64,000 nucleotides of DNA from Camellia lanceoleosa (lineage: Eukaryota; Streptophyta; Magnoliopsida; Ericales; Theaceae), in contig CM045763.1 of NCBI GenBank assembly GCA_025200525.1, positions 87,820,131 through 87,884,130 of the forward strand. Reading direction: 5' to 3'. Below, in pieces: positions 23,350-35,299 of this stretch (positions are counted from its first letter, which is position 1; the number at the start of each line of letters is the position of its first letter). The notes beneath the pieces were generated by a model, which was given only the letters and a program-made list of their open reading frames with translations, was not told the origin of the DNA and searched no databases. Both the position numbers and the translations under genes were made by a program.

Positions 23350-24590
23350 TTAAAACGGGCTCCGTATCAGGAGACTTGTTTTGGCCGATCGGGAGGAGCA
23401 TTCGACCCTCATTAGGCCGGAAGGTGTCGTGTACCAAAAGAAGTTCCGAATTCGGAGACTTATTCGGCCCAAGGTGACCTGCACCGAAAGGGCGCTCCGA
23501 ATTCGGAGACTTATTTTGGCCAATCGTGATATCCACGAAGGGCGCTCCGAATCCGGAGGATTATTCGGCCCCAGATGACGTGCATCGAAAGGGCGCTCCG
23601 AATCTGGAGACTTATTCGGCCCCAGGTGACGTGCACCAAAAGGGCGCTCCGAATCCGGAGACTTGTTCGGCCCAAGATGACCTGCATCGAAAGGGCGCTC
23701 CGAATCCGGAGACTTATTCGGCCCCAGGTGACGTGCACCAAAAGGGCGCTCCGAATCCGGAGACTTATTTTGGCCAATCGTGATATCCACGGCGGCGCCC
23801 GAATTCGAGTCTTATTCGCCCAAGATGACTGCACCGAAAGGGCGCTCCGAATCCGGAGACTTATTCGGCCCCAGGTGACGTGCACCAAAAGGGCGCTCCG
23901 AATCCGGAGACTTATTTTGGCCAATCGTGATATCCACGAAGGGCGCTCCGAATTCGGAGGCTTATTCGGCCCAAGATGACCTGCATCGAAAGGGCGCTCC
24001 GAATCCGGAGACTTATTCGGCCCCAGGTGACGTGCACCAAAAGGGCGCTCCGAATCCGGAGACTTATTTTGGCCAATCGTGATATCCACGAAGGGCGCTC
24101 CGAATTCGGAGGCTTATTCGGCCCAAGATGACCTGCATCGAAAGGGCGCTCCGAATCTGGAGACTTATTTTGGCCAATCGTGATATCCACGAAGGGCGCT
24201 CCGAATCCGGAGGCTTATTCGGCCCCAGATGACGTGCATTGAAAGGGCGCTCTGAATCCGGAGACTTATTTTGGCCAATCGTGATATCTACGAAGGGCGC
24301 TCCGAATCCGGAGGCTTATTCGGCCCCAGATGACGTGCATCGAAAGGGCGCTCCGAATCCGGAGACTTGTTTTGGCCAATCGTGATATCCACGAAGGGCG
24401 CTCCGAATCCGGAGGCTTATTCGGCCCCAGATGACGTGCATCGAAAGGGCGCTCCGAATCCGGAGACTTGTTTTGGCCAATCGTGATATCCACGAAGGGC
24501 GCTCCGAATTCGGAGACTTGTTTTGGCCAATCGTGATATCCACGAAGGGCGCTCCGAATCGGGAGGCTTATTCGGCCCCAGATGGGTAGA
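23350..24590. repeat. Tandem array of about 25 units of 50 bp in element C
   Basis: Each unit has AAGGGCGCTCCGAATCCGGA, followed by either 'ggcttattcggccccagatg' or 'gacttattttggccaatcg' type sequence, so that two 50-bp half-units often form a 100-bp unit. It replaces the place where RT and integrase would lie. Long minus-strand frames through it (23350-23790, 23511-24089) are produced by the repeat and are not proteins. Confidence 0.88.
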
Positions 24591-24679
24591 AGGTCAGGCA
24601 AACAAAAATCCGTTTTCATTAAAATGAAGTTCCAGTACAAGCATCAGGTCCCACAAGTTGGGTCTGTAGATGAATTTGC

Positions 24680-26669
24680 ATAAAATCTACATTCGTGTGG
24701 ATTGCTGCGAGCCACGGATCTCTTCAATGCCGCGGTCTGTTGGGAAGCGCATAAGCTGATGGTAGGTGCTTGGGACGGCCTTCATGACGCGGCAAACGAG
24801 GCGGCCTATGATGGCATTATACTGCGATGGAAGCTTTACAACCAAGAATTCAGGTCGACCGTTTTGAGCCCGCCTCAACCGGCAAAGACGACCTTCAATG
24901 GATACTCGATTCGCTGAAGCTTTAACAGGTGGGACGATGGTGACAGATCCGACTCGCTAAGGCCGAGTTCTACAAAAGCTTTGTAGTACAGGATTTCAGC
25001 AGCGCTCCCTGGGTCTATGAGGATGCGTTCAACGCTGAATTGACGTACGCGTAATTTGACGACCAAAGGGTCGACGTGGCTGGCCTTCATTCCGAGGAGG
25101 TCGGAGTCGTCGAACCCAATCGTCGGGGCTTCACTGGGGCTGCCGGTTGGCTTGTTATGTTTTTGGGGAGCCGGGTGCGATTGGATCGTATGGATGATCG
25201 GGGTGGTCGGCATCAGTAGATCATATGGATCACGCCGGAGGTGAATCCTATCTCAGGGCTAATGCTTTAGTCTGCCTTCCCTTGCTAACATATTGCTGTA
25301 GCCGACCATCCTGCACCAATTCTTCCAGATGATCCTTCAGTGCATAGCAGCTCTCGGTTTCGTGGCCGTGATCTTTGTGGTATTCGTGATCGCCCCGCCT
25401 CAGGTGTCGAGGCCCTATCATCTTTGACGCCACTTGAAAAATGGGAGGTCTTTGGACCTTGGTCATTATTGCCGCAATCGGCTGTCACCAGATATTTCTT
25501 GTCGTTTCGCCTTGGCGTCTCCGTCGACTTGTAATCGCTCGCTTGCTCGGTAGGGGCATTGATCGCTTGTTCTACGAATCACGCCTTTTGTCTCGCTTGG
25601 TTCGCTGTCGGGTTCAGGCTTGGTGGCACGGAGTTTATTGGTCGAGCAATTTCGGGAGTTCCGTTTTACGAGCTTTGTCCGCCTTTGTTCTCGTGGCATC
25701 ATCTTCGACTTTACAATATTCTTCGACTTTCTTCATCAAGGCCCAGACTGTTTTGGGGGCCTCTGGTCAAGGAGCCGCGCAGAATCGTCGTGGTGTAAGC
25801 CCATTTTGAAGGCGGTTATGGCCATGGAGTCGCTGTAAGCCGTCAACCGTGTTGAAGCACTCCCAATATCGAAATAATACGCTCTGGCGTCTCCCGATCG
25901 ATCTGCATTGCCCAGAGGAGTCGGCCTGTTTTGGTTGTACCTCGTTGGTGATGAACTGCCCCGAAGACTTTTTGCAGCGGTGGAAGTTCTTGATCGACGG
26001 CTCCAACTTGTAATACCACCGACGGCTAGCGGTCCTAGGCTCTCGGGGAATATTCGCACATGAGGGCTTCATTGTCTCGCATGTAACGTCATGGCTCGCT
26101 TTGTAGTGACGGATATGATCGATTGGGGTCTGATTTTCCGTCAGTAAGAGTGAATGACGAGCTTTGAATTTCTTGGGCAAGGACGCCTACGATTCTCCGA
26201 ACGAAAGGGTCGTGGACGATCTTCCTCGCTCGAAATGCTTCTTCTTCGCTTGTTCCTTGGTCGCGGATCTTTGTCGGAGGAGCCGGAGGTTTTGGATCGC
26301 CCTCGCCGAGCTCGTGGATAATGAGTTGGAGTCGCTGTTGGTACCCTTTGGTCGTGCCCGTGGCCTCTATCGCCTGGGCCCTGGAAATGGCTCGGTTTTC
26401 GGCGCATGGCTTCCTTTAGATTTTGCTACCTCGGGCCAAGTCTTGATGGAGTCGTTCGTTCTCGTGATCATGTTCTCGAGCCTTTGTTCGTTTCTGCTTT
26501 GCTCGCTCGATGACAAACTGCATTGTTTCTTGTGTCAAGTCGTTGGAAGTCGGTTAAGGTGCGTCGTGTCAAGAATGGTTTCTTTTCCGAGCATGTTCGC
26601 TGGGGTGAGGTCGTCTCCCTGCGCGATCGCGTCGGTGGCTATCGGAGGATCTTCGGTCACGCCTTCCAT
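24680..26669 (-). pseudogene. gag: gag-protease of element C, broken by frameshifts
   Basis: On the minus strand ATG 26669 opens MEGVTEDPPIATDAIAQGDD 15 bases after the conserved PBS region. Further on come TPIDHIRHYKASHD (gag core, near 26110), AITAFKMGL (near 25820), and the zinc knuckle YHKDHGHETESCYALKDHL (near 25370). Protease lies at 25213-24875 with ILIDPGSAAEILYY, where the usual catalytic D-S-G reads D-P-G, which may disable it. FLVVKLPSQYNAIIGR (about 24840) is the linker usually before RT. The frame ends at 24685, just before RT would begin. Several frames are needed, so it is not functional as read. Confidence 0.75.
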
Positions 26670-26684
26670 GGATATATTTGAGTA

Positions 26685-26704
26685 TTCCCACAGACGGCGC
26701 CAAT
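26685..26704 (-). other. Primer-binding-site region of element C
   Basis: Read on the minus strand, ATTGGCGCCGTCTGTGGGAA follows the LTR end directly. This string is characteristic of Tat (Retand-like) elements just after the 5' LTR. Confidence 0.78.
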
Positions 26705-27095
26705 TGTGGTGAATGTGGTTTGGAAATACTCTTCAGATCCTGGAAGACGCCAACGATCCTCTGCTAGTCACCTGCAAAAATACAAACTCCGGTCGGGGGT
26801 GCCGGAATTAGCACCGACGGACAAGCCGATTCTCTAGAAAGCTTGCTTACTAAGTTTTTAGAAGTTTTTCTTACATACCTTTTCGATCCACTACCATTGT
26901 ATTTATACTGCCTCTTGATCCTCGGGACCCGGCCTTTTTTCAATCATTACCTTTCCTTACACTCTACCGAGGGGCTTTATCCTATTCGGCCTAGTCATCG
27001 TATTCGGCCGATCACCCCTTCGAGATTTTTGCCCGTTTGGCGACTAGAGGCCGAGATATTACTCCTCTACCTTTACTGAATATTCGGCTACCACA
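26705..27095 (-). repeat. 5' LTR of element C
   Basis: Matches 16683-17086; ends TG...CA. Followed by TGTAC (27096-27100), the right target-site duplication. Confidence 0.88.
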
Positions 27096-27100
27096 TGTAC
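27096..27100. repeat. Target-site duplication of element C, right copy (TGTAC)
   Basis: Same five bases as 16678-16682. After it, element B's interrupted 3' region resumes. Confidence 0.88.
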
Positions 27101-27499
27101 CTATTAAGTTTGCTTTCTTTTCAGGCACGATATTGTATGTACGGTTCATTTGAGGCTAGTGTAACCAGACGAACCAGACATGTATTGTATTCTCTGAGTG
27201 AGACGTATTGAGAATGACATAATTCTCTTACATCCTTTCCGCATTGTAGTGTAGTTTGGTGTATGCTAGCTTAAAACAGTCGCATTATTATGCTTCGTTA
27301 CAGCTTTCTTTGCATGATCATTAGTTATGCCCAGCTTTGTGCATTGTCTTGCATCATGCCCCTGCCTTCGGGCGCGTATCTTGTTTGTCTTGCATGCTTT
27401 GTCTAAGTCTTCAGCCTTGTCAAAAATGGGTCGTCTCTGGGCTTTGACATTTACTCCCGTCATTGTTATGACTTTCGAGTTCTGTCAAAGAGGGGCAAC
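27101..27499 (+). other. Last internal stretch of element B, with its polypurine tract
   Basis: No gene. It ends with AAAGAGGGGCAAC (27487-27499), the polypurine tract, which directly abuts the TGTAGACACC start of the 3' LTR. Confidence 0.75.
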
Positions 27500-30400
27500 T
27501 GTAGACACCCCATTTTTGACCGTCCTCAAGACTTGGACGTCACTGCTTGAACACTCGGTGATCATCCATGTTTGTGTTCGTCTTGAGTTCCCAGAGGTCT
27601 CGGCTACGCGCCTTGCCTTAGGATCTCTTAACTCGACTGTTTCGTGTCTGGTTTTGCACCAAACACTTGTGCTTTGCCTTGGAGGAGTAGGGAATGGCTT
27701 GTGGGCCATCCCCACACTCCACCGGCCATGGCTTGAGGCCACCGGCTGTGTTTTGTTGCCACCGGCCAAATGTTTGGCCGGCCAACACTATAGATGGCCC
27801 GCCGGCTATCTTTTTTTGGTCAATTGCATGTTTGCCCGGCCGACTACTGTGCATCTGCTTTTGCAGATATTTTCATGCAGCTGGCATGCACTTTCACCCC
27901 CTCCATACACGTGTATGGAGGGATTTCCTTCTTGTTAGCTTCTTTTGGAAGCTTTACAAGACTAAATTGTCTATAAGAGGGACCCTCTTCTCTCTTGGTT
28001 AGGGTTAGACAACTTAGACAAGTTGGACAGCATTTTCAGAGGGTTTTGAGTTTTAGGGTTAGGGCTTATATATCCTCTATCTCTATATCTCTCTCTCTCT
28101 CTTTTGTGTTTAGTGAGTGTTTTGCCTTAGTTTTGCACACAAACACCAACCATCACACCTTCTCTTGGAGCTGAGGCCCTTGAGGGTTGTTTTTGAAGTT
28201 TTGGAGCTGGTTTGAGCCAAAGAAACAGCTGGTCTTCCATTCTTGAAGTGGGCCTACAAGGGTAAGACTTTTGTCCATTTTTACCCTATTTTTGCATTGT
28301 ATTTTTGCCTACCTTACAACTATTTTTGAGCTTTGTGTATAACATAGAAAAGTTCTATTTTTTAGTGCTCTAAATAGTTGGTTAAGGTTGTTTTAAGCTT
28401 TGGGGTTGTTTGACCCCTCTTAAGCCTTGTTAGGCTCCGTTTTGTGCCATTTTTGGTTGAGCTCCGGGACTATTGTGTTTGGGCCTCCTCACCACTGACA
28501 TCTTGAGGGATTTCAGAGGTGAAGATGGTCCCTTGAGGTCCTAAGAAGGAGAGGGCCACCCCCTCTCCCTGTTGTCCTTGAAAATGGCTATTTTTGCCTC
28601 TTGAGGGAGCATCTAGTTTAAGTGTGTGTTGACTATGCCTTGACAGATATTTATGCTTATTTTGCCATGAAATAGCATTGTGTTGAGTTGGTTTGGACAC
28701 ACCTTGCATGCCTTGCATACATGTCTTGTAATGCCATCATTTAGCCTTAACATGCATCTAGGCTTTGACCCTTGTTCAAGCATGTTTTAGGCCCAGCTTT
28801 ATGAAGCTTTTGTACTTGTTTTTCCATGCTTAAGGTCTTCCCTTGGTTGTTTTGGTCAACCATGGCATGCATTGCATAGCCCCTTTGCATTTTGGCTTGT
28901 AAGCCTTAAATGTATAGACCTCTAACATGCATCACTTGCATTGTTTCAGTGGTTTGGAATCACTTACCATGTTATTTTAGTCCTTATAACATGCCCATAT
29001 GCTTGCATTTGATGCTCCTTCAATGTGTTAAAAGGTTGTTGCCTTATGTTCCATGGATGTGCTCCTTTGTATGTTTACATGTTTAAGCCACTTACATACC
29101 ATCTAGGTGCACCCTTAGCCTTGTTTAGGTCTGCATTGGACTTGTTTTAAGTCCCCTCAGCCTTTTGAGGTTTGGTTGACTTAGCCTTGGTTTAAGCCTC
29201 CTTGGCTTGCCTTGAATCTTGGACCATAATTGCATGCTATGCTTGTCTTGTTTGCTTGATTTGGCATCATCTTTAACATGATTTTCAGAGCTTTCTATGC
29301 ATGCTAATTGTCCATGTTTAGTCTCTTTTAAGTGTGCTTAAAAGTCGCTTGTTTTATGCTTAAGTGTTGGCCCATTTGCATACAGGTTTGTGTGCACATT
29401 AGCCTTCATTTCCTTGGCATTTGGTCACTGTTTTAGGCTTGTTTGAGGGCTGCCTAATTTAGTTTAAGTCCACCTCTTGGCATGTTGTTGCATGCTTAGC
29501 TTATGACATGTTGTTGCATGTTGAAATGGTGTTGCATTTCGTATGCATTCTCCTCCTTGTTTTAGTTGCTTAACATGCCATATGTTTTGCATGTTTGTGT
29601 GTTGGCATTGTACCTTGTATGCTCACTTAACTTGCATGCTTATTGTATGCCTTGTATGCTTCTTTGCATTGTCCATGTTGCATACTTAGTCTCATGCCCA
29701 GGTTGCATATCATTGCATGCATCTTTCACCTCTTGATCAAGTCATGATAGAGATTGAAGGCCCCTTGGTGTGTTTATTTGGTTTGCATTTTATTTGAAAT
29801 TAAAAATTGCATACTCGTTTTTTTGGGCCATCATGCATGGAAATGCGCGATTGGTGGCCTGAGAATCGAGGCCCATCCTCCTTTGAGTCATAAATATGAT
29901 AAGGAATGTGGTTGGTGCATACATTTCTTGGAATACACTGCCATGCCGAGTATTGTCCTCTCCGTCCACAACCGGGCCAGGAGATTTGGCCGGCCGGCCA
30001 TCTTCAGTGCCGACCGGCCATCCATTATTGGCCGATGGATTATTTTGTGGCCGGTGACCATTACACATGGCCGGTGACCAATCCCTTCAGCTGGTGGTGT
30101 TCTACAGCACTCAGAAAAGCAACCCTGGGACTTGTGCAGTCTTCAGAGGAGGATAACAGCCAAAGCAGAGGCATCTTGTGCATGGCAGTGACTTTCCGAG
30201 CGGAACCGAACGCGCATGCATTGGACCCTCTTCCCGAGGCTGTTGTTTACTGCTTAATTAGATTAGTTAATTTGCTTAGCTAATTTAATTGATTTGTAAT
30301 ATTTAATTAGCTTGTAGGTTAATTAAATTGTATTATTCTTTCGGCCTTTCCGAGCGAGGGCAAATTTGTAATAAGTGTGGGTGCGTGTATACATGTCTTC

Positions 30401-31374
30401 CAACCCCTACTTCTTTCTTCCTTTTACTTACCTGCTTTGGTGGTTAGCATTAGGGATATTTACTTTAGCATACTTTATGCTATGCATGCGTGCATCCATT
30501 CATCAGTATTGCATGCATCGGGCTCGGCGCATCATGCTAACCGCATAAGTATTTCAAATCTAACTTGAATACATGCTATCTGTGCATTTTCACATGTCAT
30601 TCTTAGATTAGCCGAGTCTATTCTAGCGACATTCTGTATGCATTGCATTAGCCATTTTAGCATGAACTAGGGTCATGCATGTTTGCTAACTAGTTTACTA
30701 TTTCAGCACGGAGTACACTGCTAGTATTTTATGCTTTAGCATCTCGCATAAGTGTGAATGTTAACATAATAGCATGCTTATCATGTGGCTAGATGCTTAT
30801 GTGATATAACTGCCTGAATGCCTGTGGGTGAAGGTTGGATTGTTTGAGTTGGAACAACTCACTGAAATTCGTGTTTTAGCTTACTTGCGAGTAGCAAATT
30901 CCAAAACGTTTTCCAAACAAACGGATATGCAATGTTTTGTTCCAAATTAGGCGATCTAGTCTATACTTGTTTGCTGTGCGCACAACATAGTAATTCTAGG
31001 CTAATAACCGGAACAAGAACACATAATGTTTTCAAAATTAGATATCATGGTTAGTAGAGGCCGATCTTCGGATCGGGCGAGAGGGGGTGCTCATAGCTGA
31101 CCTTCCCCAATCGTACCCAAGTTCCCGAGCCGAGGCAACTTTGGTGATGACGGACACGTGGCCTTTGGCACCGAGTCAGGGTTTTCTAAATTCTCCCATA
31201 AAAAATATTTAGGTGGCGACTCTGTATCTGGCGAAGCAGTCCATGTTTGGCACTTCTTTCAAAATCTGTTTTCTCAAAACGATTTGCCGGATTTGGACTC
31301 TTCGGTTCAAGATTAAGAGCCGTGACAAGACGAGTCCGAACTGTTGCATTGAGGTCCCTCGCGGACCGATTACA
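27500..31374 (+). repeat. 3' LTR of element B
   Basis: Starts TGTAGACACC and ends GATTACA, matching 2284-6134. It differs by scattered substitutions, an extra 20-base stretch near 27785 and a shorter CT repeat near 28090. The region 29980-30075 keeps more complete GGCCGGCC phrases than its partner at 4755-4840, where several have decayed. Confidence 0.88.
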
Positions 31375-31379
31375 AAAGG
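31375..31379. repeat. Target-site duplication of element B, right copy (AAAGG)
   Basis: Same five bases as 2279-2283; element A's leader resumes here. Confidence 0.85.
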
Positions 31380-32170
31380 CTAACTGGTCGTGGGCTCTGC
31401 CATGTTGGGAACACAACCCTTGGATCTGGACTACCGCTGTACCGTTTGATCCTCTTTTCACTTTTTGGTGTTAAGTGTGAGATGTATACTAAGTAGTTTT
31501 GCTGAGGTACCTTTTTTGACTATTTGGCCTAGCTACATGTAGTAAGCCATAGAGACTATTCCAAAGTAGGATATGAGGTTCATCCGAATATAGGATTGTG
31601 TGAAACCGCTTGATTGAAATAGTGAAACCCTAGTTCATGACAAAACTAGAAAAGGGTAACCCTACCCTTTCATAGGGGTGTTTTAGCTCTCTTTTAACTG
31701 GTATGTGCTTTACAGTGAAATTGTACAGGAATGTGCATATTAGTTGCAAGGTTGGTATCTGTTTTAGGGCAGAATTCAGTGGGGAGTGCAATTCTACAAC
31801 TTTGATCGTGTTTGTGTTGATGACATCTTAGCTGAGGTGCTGTGCTGTTTCTGATTACTGCTCTTTTGCTTTATTTCTTTTGCTAGATAGTTTAAAACCA
31901 TAGTTTCAGAAAGTTCGGATATCCCCCAAGTACTCTGGACCCGAGTCGGAAGACTTTGTAAAGCCGGGGATCTTGTTCGAGGACAACCCGTGTTTACCTC
32001 ACTCTCACCGGTTACAAGATCTTTGAGAGAATCGAGTAGTTCACTAATCCAATTCTAAAGAATCACCTCTTAGCTCGCCTGTGTTCAGTCTGGTCCAAGG
32101 GTAGTTAGCTATTTCGAGTTCAGCGTGAGAAAGGTCGCCTATTTCGATGGCATAGTATCCCCCGACCAAT
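31380..32170 (+). other. Leader (5' UTR) of element A, second part
   Basis: Continues 2126-2283 and aligns with B's leader 6310-6878 ('gggctctgccat', 'gtgaaaccctag', 'cataggggtgtttt', 'tgcatat.agtt.gcaag'). No gene. Confidence 0.65.
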
Positions 32171-33690
32171 ATGGAGGAACTGATACTCTAGTTGCAGCAA
32201 ACAGTGGAAGCACTACAGTATGATGTGGTCCGTCAGGCCGAGGTTACAGCCCGTCAGGCCGAGGTCATAACAAGGTTATAACAACAGCAACCACAGCCGG
32301 CTGCGACCTCTGTATCTTATGCATCTACCACGACTATTCTTGTGCCCAATGCCATTGTTAATGTTACCAATGCTCAAGATCCACAAAACCAAGGTAATCC
32401 AATTTTTCCAATCCAAACAGAACCAATCCCAACCCAAGCTTCCAGAGCCCCAGTTTATCAGACTGAGGCTTCGTTCGAGTTCGAGGTTAACCCAACTGCA
32501 CTCAAGGTCAATAAACTGGAGAAATTGTTCAAAAGAGCGCAAGGGGTTAATTTCATTCCGGACATAGAGGATGGATACACTGATTCTGTGGTTACATTGC
32601 CGGATCAGTTTAAGATGCCACACATTGATCGTTTTGATGATTCCGAAGATCTGATGGTTCACTTGTGATTGTTTTCAGATATCTTGCAGCCGATGGGCTT
32701 AACTAGACTATAGAAGCTATCTCTTTTTGGTCGCACCATGTTGGGTATAGCGGCTATTTGGTATGTCAAGTTAGAAGATTTCGTCAAATAGAATTGGGAG
32801 GAGATGGCCGAGGCCTTCATTGCTCAGTACTCTTACAATACACAGATTGAGGTCACAAGTCATGATTTCGAGGCGACCTGCAAAGAGCCGAAGGAGGGTT
32901 TTTCTGAGTTTGTGACAAGATGGAGAGCTAAAGCCTCAATGATGACCACGAGGCCTTCCGAGAAGGACCAGATCAGAATGGTCGTCTGGAATCTGCATGG
33001 CAAGTTGTTGCAAAAAATGATTGTGCTTCCGTTGTTTACGTTTACAAAACTTCATGAAATGGGAGTGCAAATCGAAGATGCCATGAAGGAGGGGCTTATT
33101 ACAAATGAGAAAGAGTCCGCAAAAAGGCCATTTGTTCGCAGTTCCAATGCTTCCAATGGGAGCACAGCTACGAGGCCATTGGATGTAAGTGTTGTCACTA
33201 CGACAAAAATTGTTGACCCTTTTACCAATACAGGATCACAAACGTCATCTAACCTGACTCGACCTCAGAGGACTTTTAACCAGTTATACATGACCCTGTC
33301 CAAAGCCATGTAAGTGCTGGTTAAAAAGGGTACCTCAAACCCTTAGAACCTCGTCCACTTCTCGACCCTCTTCTACCAAAAAATAACCCCGCAAAATACT
33401 GTGCGTTCCACCGATAACATGGTCATGACACCGACCAGTGCTTCTAATTGCGTCATGAGATTCAGGATCTCATTGACAACAAGGTGATTGCTCTACCTCA
33501 GAAACCAAATGTAATTACCAACCCACTTCCAGCCCATAATCAAGTTCCTCCGCTTAGAAATCTTAACCGGATCCATACACTGGCCACCTCTTATGACCCC
33601 AGAGTATATATTACCCACTCCCACCTACCGAAACCAATGTTGTTCATTCCTGAGGGTATAGATCTGTGCATGATGGACATATTTAAGTGA
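32171..33690 (+). pseudogene. gag: gag of element A, broken
   Basis: ATG 32171 opens MEELIL, then a stop, LQQTVEALQYDVVRQAE and a Gln-rich stretch. The capsid region runs from LPDQFKMPHIDRFDDSEDL (32600-32660) through MAEAFIAQYSYNTQIE (32804 on) to EDAMKEGLI (about 33100). The zinc knuckle is at 33397-33440: Cys-Ala-Phe-His, a stop, His-Gly-His and Cys in order, followed by RHEIQDLIDN. The frame is kept from 32171 to 33313, with stops replacing Gln, Trp and similar codons; one frameshift lies between 33314 and 33396. The TGA at 33688 looks like a former Trp codon, so the polyprotein originally ran on. Confidence 0.78.
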
Positions 33691-34630
33691 CAACCTAAGC
33701 CTCATAACGTGGTGACAATACTCGTGGTAAAGGAAGGTTTGGCCGTAGAGGGAGGTATTAATCTGTTGTCAGAATGTCCTGGCGACTTATCTGAGCGGGT
33801 GTATGACCCGAGTCGCTATATCGTGCCAATTACTCAAACTAGGCCTGAAGTAGTGCTACCAACCTCAGTAGGCATTAATGTGGTCAGGGAGGATGGCCCA
33901 AACTAAGGGTTGGATGATTTGGCAGACCTTGAAGAAGATATAGACAACCTGCAGTTCTTTGATGAGCATGATCAGGGAGATGTACAAATTTGTTGGTTCG
34001 ACCTGAACGGATCAACTGATAACACCGGATGGTTGAGTGGTGAGCTAGACGAAGAAGAAGAAACTGGGATAAAACCAGAGGGGAAGGAGGCAGAGGCAGC
34101 TGCAGTGGCCGGAAAGGCTGATGAAAAAGGAAAATTGTCGGAGGACATGTATGCAAGAAACCCGAGTCAAGAAGTGGGAGTTGTGAACACCACATACACT
34201 GAACAGGAAGCTGCATTGAGGCAATTCGAGAAAGAAAGAGTTGAAGACAGTCAGAAAATTGGAACCACGTGTCACCTTGAGAGGAGCACTTGTACTGTGA
34301 AGAAGATTTAGGTGGAGCCGGACAACTGTTTGTCGGTGGTTGACGGCAAGTGGTGGGATGACAATGATTTATGCCTGGCCCATACTGACGAAGATTAGAG
34401 AGGCTGTCTCCCGAATAATACATGGTATGCTAAGGAGATAGACCATCTTACCCGCAGTGGACGGTATTTTACCACACCTGGATCAAGCAGAGGCGTCTGG
34501 AAAGAACAAAGAAGCTAATAAACAGAAGGAGGAGCAACTAGAAGAAGAATCAGTGCTGAAACAGCTCAAGAAAATCCAAGCTGACATCTTTATCTGGGGT
34601 TTTCTCATGGCCTCACGGCGGTAGGAAGTA
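33691..34630 (+). pseudogene. Acidic spacer of the element A polyprotein
   Basis: The frame of the gag tail continues: 33709-33906 (SECPGDLSERVYDPSRYI) and 33910-34311 (DLADLEEDIDNLQFFDEHD, then a Glu-rich run) are separated only by a stop. It lies between gag and protease and is strongly acidic. No catalytic motif is seen; it is likely a linker of the Tat polyprotein. Confidence 0.55.
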
Positions 34631-35299
34631 TTGTCGGCAATGGACAAGGCCAAATTATCCATTGATGCTATGCCCGAGCAACTTGTGAGCCTAGTTTTTT
34701 CAAGTGGTGCCAAGCCAACGCTCACTTTCTTAGACAAAGAGCTGCTGTCAGAAAGCTCGGCCCGCAACAAGCCATTATACATTTCTATGGAATACAGGGA
34801 GAAGTGGACACCAGTGCTATTAGTAGATACTAGCTCTGCCATTAATGTATGTCCGTCTCGTATTGCCTACGTAATTGGCCTTAAACCGATAGACTTTGTT
34901 CCCACAGCCTAGGTGATACGGGCATATGATAACACCAGTCAAGAGGTCATGAGCACGATGAAAGTATGAATCTAGGTGGGCCCAGCTGAGTAAGAGATCG
35001 AGTTTCACGTTTTGGATGTACCGACTACCTTTAACTTGCTGCTAGGGAGGCCTTGGTTACATTACGTGAAGGCTATGTCCTCTACACTCCATCAAATGTT
35101 GAAGTATCTTCATAGAGGAGGAGGAGTAGAAATTATTTTTGGGAACTCATCCATCCATTCGCCTCCGAAGGTGCCTACATCGGTCCTAGAAATCAACCAT
35201 GGCGCCGAAGATGTATTCCTTTTGGGATTCACTCTGGCTGAAGCTCGGGTAGTGCAGACAATTCTTGCTATGGACAAATGCATGTATGCCAGTGCCTAG
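34631..35299 (+). pseudogene. Aspartic protease domain of element A, broken
   Basis: LLVDTSSAINVCPSRIA near 34815-34870 is the active-site region; Tat proteases usually read D-N/T-G-S-A-L-N here, so the catalytic glycine is lost (DTSS). FHVLDVPTTFNLLLGRPWLH (35000-35060) is the C-terminal protease signature. Stops lie at 34910, 34966-34980 and 34990. The protease would have cut the polyprotein into its parts. Confidence 0.72.

Larger units (their letters stand above)
16683..27095 (-). mobile_element. Element C: non-autonomous Tat (Retand-like) retrotransposon inside element B
   Basis: Two short LTRs (404 and 391 bp) with TG...CA ends and TGTAC duplications. The polypurine tract lies beside the left LTR and the PBS beside the right one, so the element reads on the minus strand. 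In that sense it holds gag and protease (26669 to about 24680), then a 50-bp tandem array instead of RT and integrase, an antisense extra ORF region (17473-22175, read on the + strand) with a 175-bp tandem array in its middle, and a PPT. No RT, RNase H or integrase was found. Confidence 0.85.
2284..31374 (+). mobile_element. Element B: non-autonomous Tat/Ogre-like retrotransposon with antisense PMD gene
   Basis: Two LTRs of 3.85 and 3.87 kb (about 97% alike by eye), a PBS at 6140, a PPT before 27500 and AAAGG duplications define it. Inside are a leader, a gag lacking the capsid core (6879-7874), a degraded pre-RT stretch (8380-8640) but no RT, RNase H or integrase, a seven-exon antisense PMD gene (11154-14237), low-order repeats (14960-16300) and a nested element C (16683-27095). 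Without C it is about 18.7 kb. The similar LTRs mean it inserted later than A. Confidence 0.85.

Noticed and set aside
23350..24089. Long minus-strand frames (146 and 192 codons)
   Set aside because: Translation of the 50-bp tandem array; periodic peptide without family.
23350..24590. Regular 50-bp repeats that look like a CRISPR array
   Set aside because: The DNA is plant nuclear, the units are head-to-tail and similar over their whole length without unique spacers, and the array lies inside a retrotransposon.
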